From Desulforhabdus amnigena (GTDB lineage: Bacteria > Desulfobacterota > Syntrophobacteria > Syntrophobacterales > Syntrophobacteraceae): a DNA stretch of 64,000 bases. Made by a program: the position numbers and the translations under genes. Location: positions 2,817,001-2,881,000 of the forward strand of contig NZ_BSDR01000001.1 of the NCBI RefSeq assembly GCF_027925305.1, written 5' to 3'. The notes under the pieces were generated by a model. It had not been told where the DNA came from, searched no databases, and saw nothing but the letters and a program-made list of their open reading frames with translations. Positions 35,994-45,310 of the stretch are shown piece by piece. The first letter of the stretch is position 1. The number at the start of each line of letters is the position of its first letter.

Positions 35994-36971
35994 TCAGGGG
36001 GTAGATGAAGGCTTTCGGGCGAACCTTCGAAAATCGATCCATACATCGATGAACCCCAAAAAGATCGCTCCAAGCGTTGCAGACATCTGTAATAAAAAAA
36101 AGCCATAGAGTATGGCCCGCAGCACCCGCGGCAGCTTCCATCGCTCAAAATAAAAAGCGGCGACGGCAAGCCCCTGAAAAAGATAAATGGTCCCAAGGAC
36201 CACGAGCACATTCATCGCCGGCGTACGGAGGAACTCAAAGGGCAGAAGAAGCGCAAATCCGCCGGCGATAACCCCCCAGACCAGGATTTCCGGAGCTTTC
36301 CACAGGGTCCATTTTCCCCACGAAGGCAAAGGCATTTGATGGAGACTGCAGTAACGCATGACCACCAATACATTCAGCCAGGACACAATGAGAATGCTGG
36401 AAAAAGCCGCTCCGGGCATAAGCCTTACCGCCGTGGGCACAAACTCCAAAAGCGATTGTTCCAGCAGGCTTTTTTCTGGAGAAGGGGCACCATACTGCTG
36501 AAAAACGGCAGAAATGGTTTGCTCGAGGGACTTCTCCATATGCAGGACCAACCCTCCCTCGATTCCCGTCGAGATCAGCCCCGCGGCTATGGCTCCCAGG
36601 GAGAAGAGGAACAGGCTGGAGCTTCCGATCGTCTTTTCAACGGTCCAATGCTCCCTCATCCCAAGGCCCAACAAAAATCCCAGCCCCAGCAGCCCCAAAA
36701 AAAAGGGGATGGTCGGAACCATGCCCAGATAGCTCAACAGAAGGGAACCAGCCGCCGCAGCGCCCCCCGGAACCCAATACCCCAGGGGACTTCCCCATCG
36801 GTAATAGAACAGCAGGGTGGGCAGGGGAGTGAAAATGCCGAAAAAAGCTCCACCCAGGGGAATCATCAGCATGGACATGAAGAAGAGAAGCGTTGCCACA
36901 AGACCCAGGGCAAGCTCTCTTCCCACTAGAGGATTTCGCCAGGGCGCCGGTTTTTTATCACTAAGGCCCAT
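35994..36971 (-). CDS. DUF2232/YybS-like membrane protein, 325 aa
   Basis: About eight membrane helices are visible (for example LVATLLFFMSMLMIPLGGAF, PFFLGLLGLGFLLGLGM, ILIVSWLNVLVVMRYCSL, FALLLPFEFLRTPAMNVLVV, LGTIYLFQGLAVAAFYFERW). This matches DUF2232 proteins, which sit between rpsR and rplI in many deltaproteobacteria and near rplI in Firmicutes. The C-terminal block LNVLVVLGTIYLFQGLA is the family core. Function is unknown; the energy-coupling-factor-like fold suggested for the family is not provable here. Confidence 0.85.
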   Translation of the reverse strand: MGLSDKKPAPWRNPLVGRELALGLVATLLFFMSMLMIPLGGAFFGIFTPLPTLLFYYRWGSPLGYWVPGGAAAAGSLLLSYLGMVPTIPFFLGLLGLGFLLGLGMREHWTVEKTIGSSSLFLFSLGAIAAGLISTGIEGGLVLHMEKSLEQTISAVFQQYGAPSPEKSLLEQSLLEFVPTAVRLMPGAAFSSILIVSWLNVLVVMRYCSLHQMPLPSWGKWTLWKAPEILVWGVIAGGFALLLPFEFLRTPAMNVLVVLGTIYLFQGLAVAAFYFERWKLPRVLRAILYGFFLLQMSATLGAIFLGFIDVWIDFRRFARKPSSTP

Positions 36972-37016
36972 AAGACTCTATCGAGAGAGGGGGCACATAC
37001 CCCTTGCCCCTCTATT

Positions 37017-37262
37017 TTAGACGGTATGAATTGTCGTGTAGGGCAACAGAGCGATCTGCCGCGCCCGCTTAACGGCCAATGTCATTTTCCGCTGATGTTT
37101 TGCACAGTTGCCGGAAATTCTGCGAGGAACGATCTTCCCCCGCTCTGTGACGAAATAACGCAGGGTCTTGGCATCTTTGTAATCTATCTTCAGTTCGGCA
37201 TCCACACAAAAGCGACATACCTTACGCCGATGGAATGTACGTCGTTTACGTCGAAAGGCCAT
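37017..37262 (-). CDS. rpsR: 30S ribosomal protein S18, 81 aa
   Basis: [20 protein letters not shown] and [20 protein letters not shown], with [19 protein letters not shown], define S18. It keeps the CxxC pair (CRFC) of the zinc-type form plus the later Cys-x-x-His (NCAKH). It binds next to S6 in the platform of the 30S subunit and lies 67 bases after rpsF. Confidence 0.96.
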   Translation of the reverse strand: MAFRRKRRTFHRRKVCRFCVDAELKIDYKDAKTLRYFVTERGKIVPRRISGNCAKHQRKMTLAVKRARQIALLPYTTIHTV

Positions 37263-37329
37263 GATATCTCTCCCTTTTATATTCTAGAAATTTCCAAGAG
37301 AATTCAGCGCTCGGATGCGCCGGGACTCT

Positions 37330-37776
37330 CTATTCTTCCTCATCCTCGATTTCTTCGTCCCCTTCAAACCCTTCACCGAGCCCTTCTTCATCATCAAGAA
37401 TGCCCGGGCCGGAGCTTTCGACATCCTCTTCTTCACCAAAGGGGGGAGGGGTCACAGCTTCGCGAGGTTCCGCCTTTTCCGGATCGAAGCGATCTTCCAA
37501 CTTCACGGTAATGAATTTGAGAACCCTCTCATCCAAACGCATGTTGCGTTCGAGCTCCGCAACCAGCTCAGGACCGCCTGCATATTCCATGAGAACATAA
37601 AGGCCTCTCGAACGCCTCTTTACAGGGTAGGCCAACTTTTTCTTACCCCACGGAACATAGCTCAAAACCATTCCGCCGGACGATCCGACGATATTCTTGA
37701 GCTTATCGTCCACTACGGCGGTTACCTCATCCGGCAAATCCGGATCCATGATAAAAAACGTTTCGTACTTTCTCAT
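37330..37776 (-). CDS. rpsF: 30S ribosomal protein S6 with acidic tail, 148 aa
   Basis: MRKYETFFIMDPDLPDEVTA and WGKKKLAYPVKRRSRGLYVL, with FITVKL, are S6 hallmarks. After residue 95 comes a very acidic extension rich in Glu, Asp and Gly (DDEEGLGEGFEGDEEIEDEEE), a region that in other bacteria is modified by glutamate ligase RimK; no rimK is in the window. It is the first gene of the operon, probably read from the promoter at 37858-37886. Confidence 0.95.
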   Translation of the reverse strand: MRKYETFFIMDPDLPDEVTAVVDDKLKNIVGSSGGMVLSYVPWGKKKLAYPVKRRSRGLYVLMEYAGGPELVAELERNMRLDERVLKFITVKLEDRFDPEKAEPREAVTPPPFGEEEDVESSGPGILDDEEGLGEGFEGDEEIEDEEE

Positions 37777-37857
37777 CTAAATCATCCTCCTTGTGGATAT
37801 GAAGCCCCTTCCGACCCACGGATTGGAGCAAGGAGCTTGCTTCATGTGAACTTCGTC

Positions 37858-37886
37858 TGCTAACATATTCAATCAATTAGCGTCAA
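37858..37886 (-). promoter_or_regulatory. Candidate sigma-70 promoter for the rpsF operon
   Basis: On the minus strand a -35 TTGACG and a -10 TTAGCA are separated by 17 bases, about 80 bases ahead of rpsF. The region has no gene. The -10 is weak, so confidence is moderate. Confidence 0.4.
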
Positions 37887-37992
37887 GGAGTTTTTTGCCG
37901 TTCACACGACCGGAACGATCCACACCGGTGTGATGAGAATCAGGCGGGATTGATCCGCGGATTGAGAAATCTTTTATTTTCATCATGGATTT

Positions 37993-38367
37993 TCATTGGG
38001 CATCCGCTTTTTCAGGGGTCACGAATTCAATCATCAACTCGTTTTCCTTTGCCCACCCCAACTGCTGCCGAACCAGCCTTTCCTGGGCCTGGGGGTCTTT
38101 CTTGAAGCTCTGGATTTTATTGAACAGTTTGTGATTTTTCCTCTTCAGTTCGGCAATCTTTTTCTCAAGTTCGGCAACTTGAGCAGTCTGCTGCCGATAT
38201 CCCAGAATCCCTTGAGACGAAAAGAAGATTCCATAGAGAAGCAGCACGTTCAAGGCGACAAAAAGAATCACAAGGAAACGCACCACGTGAAGCCCGTTGG
38301 ACAAAGTACCCGGTTTTCCCTTTTTTGAGGGGTCGAATCTATTGGCAAAAGAGTTTTTTGAATTCAT
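37993..38367 (-). CDS. ftsB: Septum formation initiator FtsB/DivIC-like, 124 aa
   Basis: One membrane helix (about 30-50, RFLVILFVALNVLLLYGIFF) is followed by a coiled coil (about 60-95, VAELEKKIAELKRKNHKLFN) and the block DPQAQERLVRQQLGWAKENE, the FtsB/DivIC signature. It belongs to the divisome FtsQLB-type complex. It lies 11 bases after the ASKHA gene on the same strand, so it is probably co-transcribed. Confidence 0.85.
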   Translation of the reverse strand: MNSKNSFANRFDPSKKGKPGTLSNGLHVVRFLVILFVALNVLLLYGIFFSSQGILGYRQQTAQVAELEKKIAELKRKNHKLFNKIQSFKKDPQAQERLVRQQLGWAKENELMIEFVTPEKADAQ

Positions 38368-38378
38368 ATCGAAACAAC

Positions 38379-39959
38379 CTACCCCCGGGATCTCTCTGGA
38401 ATTTCCACTGAAGGAAAAAGCCTGGGGTCCGTATGGGGCAAAAAGAGGGCCCCGCGAAATTCATTCATAAGCTCCATATTTACGTTGAGCTCTATGTAGG
38501 TGATCCGGTCACATACATTTTCCAACTCGTTAAGCAGGGATCGATCGAGGAGCACCATGGCTGCGCCCCGACCCGCCGTATTTCCAAGTCCACGGTACGT
38601 CTCCAGCGGCAGATCCGGGATCATTCCAATGCGAATGGCCATGGCCGGATCGATGTAGTTCCCGAAAGTTCCCGCCATGTAAAACCTTTTGATATCTTTG
38701 AAGCTCAGCCCCACCTTGTTCAGGATCACCGTGAGAATCGTATACATGGCGGCTTTGGATTTGAGGAAAATCCCCACATCTATCTCCGTGATGAGAAGAT
38801 CTCGAGAATCGGCCGTTTCCTCACCGGTTGCCAGCACATAAGCCGGACCATCGGGGGTCTTCAGGATGCGGGGGGATTCGATGCTGGTATCGATTTTCCC
38901 CTGTATGGTGAGAATCCCCACCCTGAACATCTCCGCTACGGCATCGATGACCCCCGAGCCACAGATTCCCACAGGTTTCTCGTCTCCCAGGACATGGTAA
39001 GAAGGTTCAAGAGAAAGGGGATCGATCCTCACCCGGTCGATGGCTCCCGGAGCTGCCATCATCCCCCGCTCCATGACACCGCCTTCCAGAGCCGGCCCTG
39101 CCGCCCCCGCACAGGCGATCAACCAGTCCCGGTTGCCCAGGACCACTTCGGCATTGGTTCCCACATCCACAAGAAGGCTCAATTCCTCGGAACGATGAAA
39201 ACCGGCGGCCAGAATCCCTGCGACGAGGTCCCCCCCGAAATAAGATCCAACGTTCGGAAAAACATAGATCAACCCTTCCGGATGCATGGAAAGTCCCAGT
39301 TCGCGGGCATGTACGAAGGGGAATCGGTTCACGGCGGGAATGTATGGTTCCCGGCAAATATGGGTCGGGTCGAGACCCAGGAAAAAATGGCTCATGGTCG
39401 TATTGCCCGCCACCGCCATGGCAAAGACCTGTTCGGCATGGAACCCGTTTTGTTCCAGCATTTCGTGCATGGTATGGTTGAAGCTGTCGAGGAGCAACTT
39501 TTGGAGCGTCTGCCGGTTTTTTTCGTCCCGTGCAAAAAGGATGCGTGTGAGAATGTCCTCCCCATGAGGAATCTGAGGATTTGGAATAGATTTTTGTGCA
39601 ATAATTTCCCGCCAGGTCAGATCCAGCAGGTAAAAGGCCAGGCTGGAGGTTCCCAAATCCACGGCAAAGGCCAAAATGGGCTCTTCGTAAGAGAGGGGGA
39701 AAACATCGAGCAATTCCCAATGACAGGAGGCATATCCCACAACCGCGGCAACATTGAACCGGGCGTTTCGAATCTCCCGCACCAGGTGATCGATTCTCAG
39801 AGGGCTGACATGAATGGGGGTGACCCCTTCCTGTTTCAAGGCGCGAACCAGGCGGTCAAGATCGCCTGCGTTGTCATTCAAGTGAGGCGGAGCCAATTCC
39901 AGCCGAAGAGTTTCCACCAGGGGAATGGGTTGCAGCCAGGAAGGCAAAGAAGACGGCAT
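38379..39959 (-). CDS. ASKHA-domain (DUF4445) protein, RACE-like corrinoid activator without the Fe-S domain, 526 aa
   Basis: The body matches reductive activators of corrinoid proteins: FAVDLGTSSLAFYLLDLTWR (ATP-binding start), IPHGEDILTRILFARD, VAGNTTMSHFFLGLDP, LLVDVGTNAEVVLGNRDW, ACAGAAGPALEGGVMERGM, GICGSGVIDAVAEM and FYMAGTFGNYIDP. Typical RACE proteins have an N-terminal 2Fe-2S domain with four Cys; here the first 120 residues show no such cluster. It may therefore use a separate electron donor or serve another ASKHA role. Corrinoid methyl transfer is common in anaerobic acetyl-CoA metabolism. It precedes ftsB by 11 bases. Confidence 0.82.
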   Translation of the reverse strand: MPSSLPSWLQPIPLVETLRLELAPPHLNDNAGDLDRLVRALKQEGVTPIHVSPLRIDHLVREIRNARFNVAAVVGYASCHWELLDVFPLSYEEPILAFAVDLGTSSLAFYLLDLTWREIIAQKSIPNPQIPHGEDILTRILFARDEKNRQTLQKLLLDSFNHTMHEMLEQNGFHAEQVFAMAVAGNTTMSHFFLGLDPTHICREPYIPAVNRFPFVHARELGLSMHPEGLIYVFPNVGSYFGGDLVAGILAAGFHRSEELSLLVDVGTNAEVVLGNRDWLIACAGAAGPALEGGVMERGMMAAPGAIDRVRIDPLSLEPSYHVLGDEKPVGICGSGVIDAVAEMFRVGILTIQGKIDTSIESPRILKTPDGPAYVLATGEETADSRDLLITEIDVGIFLKSKAAMYTILTVILNKVGLSFKDIKRFYMAGTFGNYIDPAMAIRIGMIPDLPLETYRGLGNTAGRGAAMVLLDRSLLNELENVCDRITYIELNVNMELMNEFRGALFLPHTDPRLFPSVEIPERSRG

Positions 39960-40296
39960 GCGTTCCTCGTTTCTTTTCGGTTCAGATCAGACTATAGCCT
40001 TTAGACCATAGCTTTGTAAGGTAATAAGCTTCATTTTCAGGGCAGTGCGTTGAACTCCTTGCAGGAACGCAGAGCTTTACGCCCTTCAAGAATATCCGTT
40101 CACGCCCGCCAAGTGAAAGACGGGGGAAAACATTTTTTGCTTCCGGCAACCCGTCCAGGCCTGAATCGATGTCAAATAATTCAGCAGGGATTGAAATATA
40201 AGTTAGCTAATAGATTGAGAAAAGAAAAGTCTTTTTTGGCATTGCGAGAGGATGCCTCTCACCTTGCAACATATTATTTTTTCTAACATTTTAAGC

Positions 40297-40325
40297 TTGA
40301 CACACTTCATGCTTTTTCGTAATGT
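40297..40325 (+). promoter_or_regulatory. Candidate sigma-70 promoter upstream of khpA
   Basis: TTGACA and TAATGT are separated by exactly 17 bases. It lies in the 640-base stretch between 39959 and 40601, which otherwise shows no gene I can support. If used, the khpA transcript has a leader of about 270 bases. Confidence 0.45.
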
Positions 40326-40600
40326 CTCCGAGGCGGGGAAAAAGAAGGCTTCGTTTCCCTGCCGCAAGCACTGACTTCATTCTTCGCTGAGAGACTCCGA
40401 ACGAGGAAAGGCCTTCCGTTCCACGGCCTCCCTTTTCGTCACGGCTTTTCGATACTCCTGGCGGCTTGATGTTTTAGCGCTGACACAGCGGCTTCTCATT
40501 CGATGTGGCAACCAACGCTGAAGAGCAAGATCCGTTAAACCTGTATGACTCAATGATCGTCCTAGGAATCACGACTTAATCGATGGAACGGGGAAGACAT

Positions 40601-40849
40601 ATGGAAGAAGACATCCAGATCAAAGAATTAGTGGAAGTGATTGCTCGAGCCCTGGCAGAATATCCTGAAGAAGTTATAGTGAAAGAAATATCCGGCCAGC
40701 AAATTTCCGTGATAGAATTGAGAGCGGCCAAGGCGGATTTAGGAAAAATCATCGGAAAGGAAGGCCGTAATGCCCACGCATTGCGGACCCTCGTCAATGC
40801 GGCCGCGACAAAGCTCCGGAAGCGGGCCGTTCTTGAAATCCTCGAGTAG
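40601..40849 (+). CDS. khpA: KH-domain RNA-binding protein KhpA, 82 aa
   Basis: The core [20 protein letters not shown] contains the KH motif GKxxGxxG (IIGKEGR). Length and order match KhpA/YlqC, which pairs with KhpB in other bacteria to bind many RNAs. The ATG at 40601, eight bases after GGGAAG, is preferred over 40583. In many genomes khpA lies beside rpsP and rimM; here it does not. Confidence 0.88.
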   Translation: MEEDIQIKELVEVIARALAEYPEEVIVKEISGQQISVIELRAAKADLGKIIGKEGRNAHALRTLVNAAATKLRKRAVLEILE

Positions 40850-41021
40850 GTAAATCGAGGTAAGTTAAGGAAGAATACCTGCCTGGAGTCATATACGCTC
40901 AAGTGAGGAAACTCTTTTCCCTCGGTGCGTTCTCGAGGGGGCGCTGTTTCGCGCCCTTCCTGCGTCTATGCAACCTTCATTGGAAGGCTGGATTCACCCC
41001 TTGATAGGTAAGCGAAAATTC

Positions 41022-41312
41022 ATGAATGCAACTGAAGCCCCCATGGATGCCGAGAGATCACAGCGCAGCGACCTTCCCGCATGTTTCGGAGATGCGGATG
41101 TGGTGTGCCCGAGAGATGAAGACGGCATCATGCAGCCTCGAGTAGATTGCCTCCGGTGTGAAGCGCTCAAGCCCTGTTTGCAGCACGCATTGCGCAAGCA
41201 GGGTTTGATCCAGGATCCTCCCCCGCCATCCCCTCTGGTTTCCAAAGCGTCATCTTTTCTCAAACGGTGGTCCGAGAAGAAACTGGCTCAAAAAAGCAGC
41301 AGGGAAGAGTGA
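41022..41312 (+). CDS. Cysteine-rich hypothetical protein, 96 aa
   Basis: The middle holds a spaced set of four cysteines, ACFGDADVVCPRDEDGIMQP followed by DCLRCEALKPCLQHALRKQG, likely a metal-binding knuckle. The C-terminus is basic and helical. An earlier ATG at 40968 is in frame. It lies between khpA and the GT9 gene on the same strand. I have no family name for it. Confidence 0.6.
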   Translation: MNATEAPMDAERSQRSDLPACFGDADVVCPRDEDGIMQPRVDCLRCEALKPCLQHALRKQGLIQDPPPPSPLVSKASSFLKRWSEKKLAQKSSREE

Positions 41313-41366
41313 TGCTCTCGTTGTGTTGGCCCGCAAAATGGCGAGTATTCCATAAAGGCGCCGGTC

Positions 41367-42419
41367 ATGGTCGCTTCTTCGCCTTCTGACCTTCCCATGC
41401 CAAAGTCCTTAAAGAAAAAAGCTGCACAGCGGCCGCCTTCCCCATCGGAACCCCGCCGCCTGGTCATTCTCCACCAGGGCGCACTTGGAGATTTCCTGTT
41501 GGCCTATCCCGTTTTGGAAGGCCTCTGCCACTGCCAACCCGACGTTTACATGGACTTCTGGTCCAAAAAGGAGCATGTGGAACTCATTGGGTCGAGACCC
41601 TGGGTTCACGCCGTCCATTCCTGCCACGGACCGGAACTCGTCCCCTTCCATCACGAAGAACTGTGGCAGGACGCCCGCATCCCCCCTTTCCTGCAAGATG
41701 CCCACACGATCTTTATTTTCGGGCAGGAGAGCAACCGTATTTTGGCGGAGAGATTGTCACACCGTCTGACTTTTCCGGTTCAATGGATACAATCGTTTCC
41801 CCAAGCTCCGGAGGCCAGGTCCGTATCGCAATTCCTGAAAGACCAATTGGTATGCAGGGGGTGGCAGGTAGAAGATATGAGGGCGCGAATAGACCCGTCG
41901 GCCGACGAACGGTCGGCTGCCTTGGAGTTCCTGGCATCCCTCGGATGGAAACCCCGCCAAAAACCGATCATCATTCATCCGGGCAGTGGAGGGAAGAAAA
42001 AGATATGGCCCCTTCGCAACTGGTGGTCTCTACTGGAATGGCTTCGAAAAAAGTACGACGGCCCCATCCTTCTGTCTCTCGGCCCCGCAGACGACTATCT
42101 CATGGATTTCGCAAAGGCGGCTCAAGCCTTTGGAATCCACCTGTTGAAGGATCTTTCCCTTCCCCGTCTCAGCGCCTTTCTGGCAGAATCCCGATTCTAT
42201 GCGGGGAACGATTCCGGAGTGAGCCACCTGGCCGCCGCCACAGGAATTCCTTGCGTGGTCCTGTTCGGCCCTACCGACCCGGCAGTCTGGGCGCCCCAGG
42301 GCCCTCACGTCCATGTCATTCGCAGCCACTGGGAAGAGGCGGAAAACCTGGCATGGCCCTCTCCCCCCGCCCCGCTGGAACCCTCTCTGAAAAACTTATT
42401 CCAGAAACTGATGGTTTGA
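41367..42419 (+). CDS. Glycosyltransferase family 9 (heptosyltransferase-like), 350 aa
   Basis: LVILHQGALGDFLLAYPVLE is the N-terminal GT9 motif, and the C-terminal domain has IIIHPGSGGKKKIWPLRNWW and FYAGNDSGVSHLAAATGIPC followed by VVLFGPTDPAVWAP. This is the ADP-heptose:LPS heptosyltransferase fold, acting at the inner face of the inner membrane in LPS core assembly. The exact acceptor is unknown. A basic N-terminal extension of about 30 residues precedes the domain. Confidence 0.87.
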   Translation: MVASSPSDLPMPKSLKKKAAQRPPSPSEPRRLVILHQGALGDFLLAYPVLEGLCHCQPDVYMDFWSKKEHVELIGSRPWVHAVHSCHGPELVPFHHEELWQDARIPPFLQDAHTIFIFGQESNRILAERLSHRLTFPVQWIQSFPQAPEARSVSQFLKDQLVCRGWQVEDMRARIDPSADERSAALEFLASLGWKPRQKPIIIHPGSGGKKKIWPLRNWWSLLEWLRKKYDGPILLSLGPADDYLMDFAKAAQAFGIHLLKDLSLPRLSAFLAESRFYAGNDSGVSHLAAATGIPCVVLFGPTDPAVWAPQGPHVHVIRSHWEEAENLAWPSPPAPLEPSLKNLFQKLMV

Positions 42420-42575
42420 GGCAATCAGCCTCCGAACGTTTTATTGGGCTGATGAAGACCCATAGGAATAAAACAAATTCAATGCATTGAAATCTAACCA
42501 AAACATATCGGGCACACCATTCGAAATTTTCTGCCGGCATTTGCCCGTCGATGTTTTCCTTTACCTTGAATCCCA

Positions 42576-43412
42576 TCAGCTGAGAACGAACCCCACATTC
42601 CCGAAGGCAAATCGCTCCCCGAATTCCGCTGCGAGCCGGGCAATGGGGCGCTGCCCCGTGCAGTGGCTGGTGGCGAGGAGTCCGACATTGTATTGTTTCA
42701 GAGCCCGTATGGTCTCTTCCAACTGCGATTCCGCGGAAAAGCCCAAGTGCGTGCCTCCCAGTATGGCATAAACCCGGTCATCTCCCGTTTGCGAGACGGC
42801 ATGTTCCAAAATGTTGATCAACCCCGCATGAGCACACCCCAGCAGGATCACCAAACCCTGGGGCGTTTTGAGCACCAGGGAATAGTCGTCCAGAAAGGCA
42901 TCGGGAACCCATTCTTCATTCTTGCGAACGAGAAACTTGGGATCTCCCGTTTCGAACGCCGTTTTCCTGGGGACCTCTCCCGTGATGAAGATGTTTTTCG
43001 CGATTTCAGTGAAACCCCTGTGATACACAAACCGGGCGCCCCGCGTGGTCAGGTAGGCATCCGGCCATGGAACACCTATGGAAACAGGCTTTTCTTCCCG
43101 CCCCATTTGAATCAATCGGAACCTTTCCATCAATACATCCGGATGCGCCACGATATCGCAGGGGCCGTGCACACCGAGAAAGGCCAGCAATCCGCCCGTA
43201 TGATCAAAATGGCCATGGCTCAATACCACCTGCGTTACCCGCTCCAGATCCTTCTTGAGTCTTAGGGCATTGGGAATCAAGCTGAATCCCTGGCCCGTGT
43301 CGAAGAGAATGTTGCCGTCCGGGGTTTCGATGTAGGCGGAAAAACCATGTTCTCCCAACAACCCCGGAGTGGTTACGGTATTTTCACAAAGTACGGTAAT
43401 CTTCCAATCCAC
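42576..43412 (-). CDS. MBL-fold metallo-hydrolase (dihydropterin-PRPP/aminobenzene synthase-like), 278 aa
   Basis: The metal motif LSHGHFDHTGGL (HxHxDH) is complete, with later ligands in FITGEVPR, LLGCAHAGL and TSHCTG. The start LCENTVTTPGLLGEHGFSAY and end FAFGNVGFVL match the group annotated as 7,8-dihydropterin-6-methyl-4-aminobenzene 5'-phosphate synthase. That name comes from archaeal methanopterin synthesis and may not hold here. It converges on the GT9 gene. Confidence 0.8.
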   Translation of the reverse strand: MDWKITVLCENTVTTPGLLGEHGFSAYIETPDGNILFDTGQGFSLIPNALRLKKDLERVTQVVLSHGHFDHTGGLLAFLGVHGPCDIVAHPDVLMERFRLIQMGREEKPVSIGVPWPDAYLTTRGARFVYHRGFTEIAKNIFITGEVPRKTAFETGDPKFLVRKNEEWVPDAFLDDYSLVLKTPQGLVILLGCAHAGLINILEHAVSQTGDDRVYAILGGTHLGFSAESQLEETIRALKQYNVGLLATSHCTGQRPIARLAAEFGERFAFGNVGFVLS

Positions 43413-43449
43413 GATTCCAGCTCCAAAATAACTTGATATTGTCAGATTT

Positions 43450-43625
43450 CATCTGAACCACGAAGACACGGAGAACACAGAGATTTCATTGAGAGGTCTT
43501 TCTCCGTGCCCTCCGTGTCTCCGTGGTGAATAACGGGACATTGAAATCTGCCCATTCCCTTAAGACCTATCCTCGGCAGCAGCCCCCTTCAGCCCCCCTC
43601 GAGGGGGACTGAAGGGGGTGTTCCA
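43450..43625. repeat. Dispersed repeats between MBL and CoA-ligase genes (copy 2 of the CCACGGAG family plus a C-tract element)
   Basis: 43450-43562 is a diverged copy of the 13078 repeat (ACCACGAAGACACGGAG... and GTGTCTCCGTGGTGAATAA). Immediately next, 43575-43625 has CAGCCCCCCTCGAGGGGGACT, related to the elements at 10859 and 13224. The same two repeat types also lie together near 13.1-13.4 kb, so they may travel together. Confidence 0.65.
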
Positions 43626-43669
43626 AAATCCATGGAAAGTTTCCGGATAGGCCCTTAAAACAGAGACGC

Positions 43670-45310
43670 TCAGGAACGCAGTTTTCTGCGCAGCAATTTA
43701 CCTGTGGGGGTACGCGGTAACGCATCAACATATTCAAAGATTCTTGGCAGCTTGTAAATGGCAATGTGTTCTTTCAGGAAAGTCTTGAGCTCTTCCGACA
43801 AGGCATCGCTGCCTTCATGGCCGGGCTTGAGGACGATAACGGCCTTGGTTACCTGCCCCTTGTCGGGATCGGGAACGCCCACGACACCCACATCCGCTAC
43901 CGCGGGATGCCTGGCAAGAGCCTCCTCCACTTCCGCAGGACCGATGCGATAACCGGAGCTCTTGATCATGTCGTCTTCACGAGATACGAAGAAGATATTT
44001 CCATCCTCATTCATGTAGACGGCATCCCCCATCTGATTCCAGCCGTTGACCACCCCTTTTTTCTGAGACTTGAGGAGCCGCTCTCCATCCACATAAGGTT
44101 TCCAGTAAAGGGTCCCCGACGGCCCCTTGAGAATCATACTGCCGACTTCTCCAGGCTTGCAGTCTTTGCCTTCGGCGTCGATGACCCGGACCTGGACACC
44201 GGGCAGCGCCTTGCCAATGGAATTGGGAACCGGTTCGGGATTCATGGTATTGGACGTGACCAGGTGGAGCATCTCCGTTCCTCCCAGCCCCTCCCAAATG
44301 GGTTTTCCCGTAAGCTTTCGCCACCCTTCCAGGGTTTCCGCCCCCAGAGCGTCCCCCCCTGAAGTATAGAGACGAACCGAGCTGATATCGAAATCCTTGA
44401 AGGCCGGGAATTTCATCAGAGCCCGGTAGCCGGTGGGCAGACCGGTCATCAGGTTTATTTTGTGTTTGGGGATGAGTTCCATCATGTCCGGAGGGGAAAA
44501 CTTGGGGATGAGAGAGATGGCCGCCCCGCCCTCAAAAGGCAGAAGGGTAAAGGTTCCGAAACCCGCTGCGAATGAAACGGGGGCAGCGCCTCCCAAAACA
44601 TCGCCCGGCTTCATTTTGTAAACATACTTATTCACCAGTTTCGCTTCGATAATGGAGGGCCGCACAAAATGCACACAACCCTTGGGCATGCCCGTGGTTC
44701 CCGAGGTATACAGGATGATTCCGATATCCTCCGCATCCAGCATGACCGCATCCAAGGCCGGCGCGCCCTTTTCCAGCATCTCCTCGAATACGAGATTGCC
44801 GGCGGCCTTGACCTCTTCGGGCACGCCCCCGATCACCACGACCCGGGTTCCGAACTCGAAGTTGGCTTTAGCCGTCTCCACGGGAGCCATGAGGGGAGCG
44901 TTGACGACGAAATATTTCATTTCCGCATTGTTGGCCACAAAGGCAATTTCCTCAGCAGACCACAGAGGAGAAGTAGGAACCGGAATGGCCCCGATTTTCT
45001 CTATGGCAAAGATGGTGATGACCGCCTGAGGAGAATTCACCAGACGAATGCCAACCCGATCCTGCACATCCACACCTGCATCCCTGAGGGCATTGCCGAA
45101 TTTATTCACCATCGTCTGCAATTGCGCATAAGTAAAGGTCTTGTCCATGAACTTGATGGCGATATTGTCACCCCTGCCTTCCCGGATGTGCCGGTCCAGC
45201 AGATAGTCGGCCAGATTCAGTTTCATGGGAGTATCAGCAAATTCGTCGGGGACCACATAATCCGGCCAGAGTTCTTTGGGTGGCAAATAGCTTTCAGGGA
45301 TCTTACTCAT
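43670..45310 (-). CDS. Benzoate-CoA-ligase-type acyl-CoA synthetase, 546 aa
   Basis: ANL-superfamily motifs are IGIILYTSGTTGMPKGCVHF (AMP loop), IWEGLGGTEMLHLVTSN, GWNQMGDAVYMNEDGNIFF, SREDDMIKSSGYRIGPAEVE and the catalytic-Lys end RTPTGKLLRRKL. The order and the ELWPDYVVPDEF start resemble benzoate- and 2-aminobenzoate-CoA ligases. The ATG at 45310 is eight bases after GGAGG; an ATG at 45316 is too close to it. It makes an aryl- or acyl-CoA for anaerobic breakdown; the substrate cannot be read from sequence. About 490 bases up to 45806 hold no gene I recognise. Confidence 0.85.
   Translation of the reverse strand: MSKIPESYLPPKELWPDYVVPDEFADTPMKLNLADYLLDRHIREGRGDNIAIKFMDKTFTYAQLQTMVNKFGNALRDAGVDVQDRVGIRLVNSPQAVITIFAIEKIGAIPVPTSPLWSAEEIAFVANNAEMKYFVVNAPLMAPVETAKANFEFGTRVVVIGGVPEEVKAAGNLVFEEMLEKGAPALDAVMLDAEDIGIILYTSGTTGMPKGCVHFVRPSIIEAKLVNKYVYKMKPGDVLGGAAPVSFAAGFGTFTLLPFEGGAAISLIPKFSPPDMMELIPKHKINLMTGLPTGYRALMKFPAFKDFDISSVRLYTSGGDALGAETLEGWRKLTGKPIWEGLGGTEMLHLVTSNTMNPEPVPNSIGKALPGVQVRVIDAEGKDCKPGEVGSMILKGPSGTLYWKPYVDGERLLKSQKKGVVNGWNQMGDAVYMNEDGNIFFVSREDDMIKSSGYRIGPAEVEEALARHPAVADVGVVGVPDPDKGQVTKAVIVLKPGHEGSDALSEELKTFLKEHIAIYKLPRIFEYVDALPRTPTGKLLRRKLRS

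Noticed and set aside
38433-40004. 523-aa plus-strand frame
   Set aside because: Antisense to the ASKHA protein, which has all its ATP-binding motifs.
40050-40286. 78-aa plus-strand frame upstream of khpA
   Set aside because: No recognisable family, no ribosome site and strongly mixed composition; the region is more likely leader and promoter DNA.
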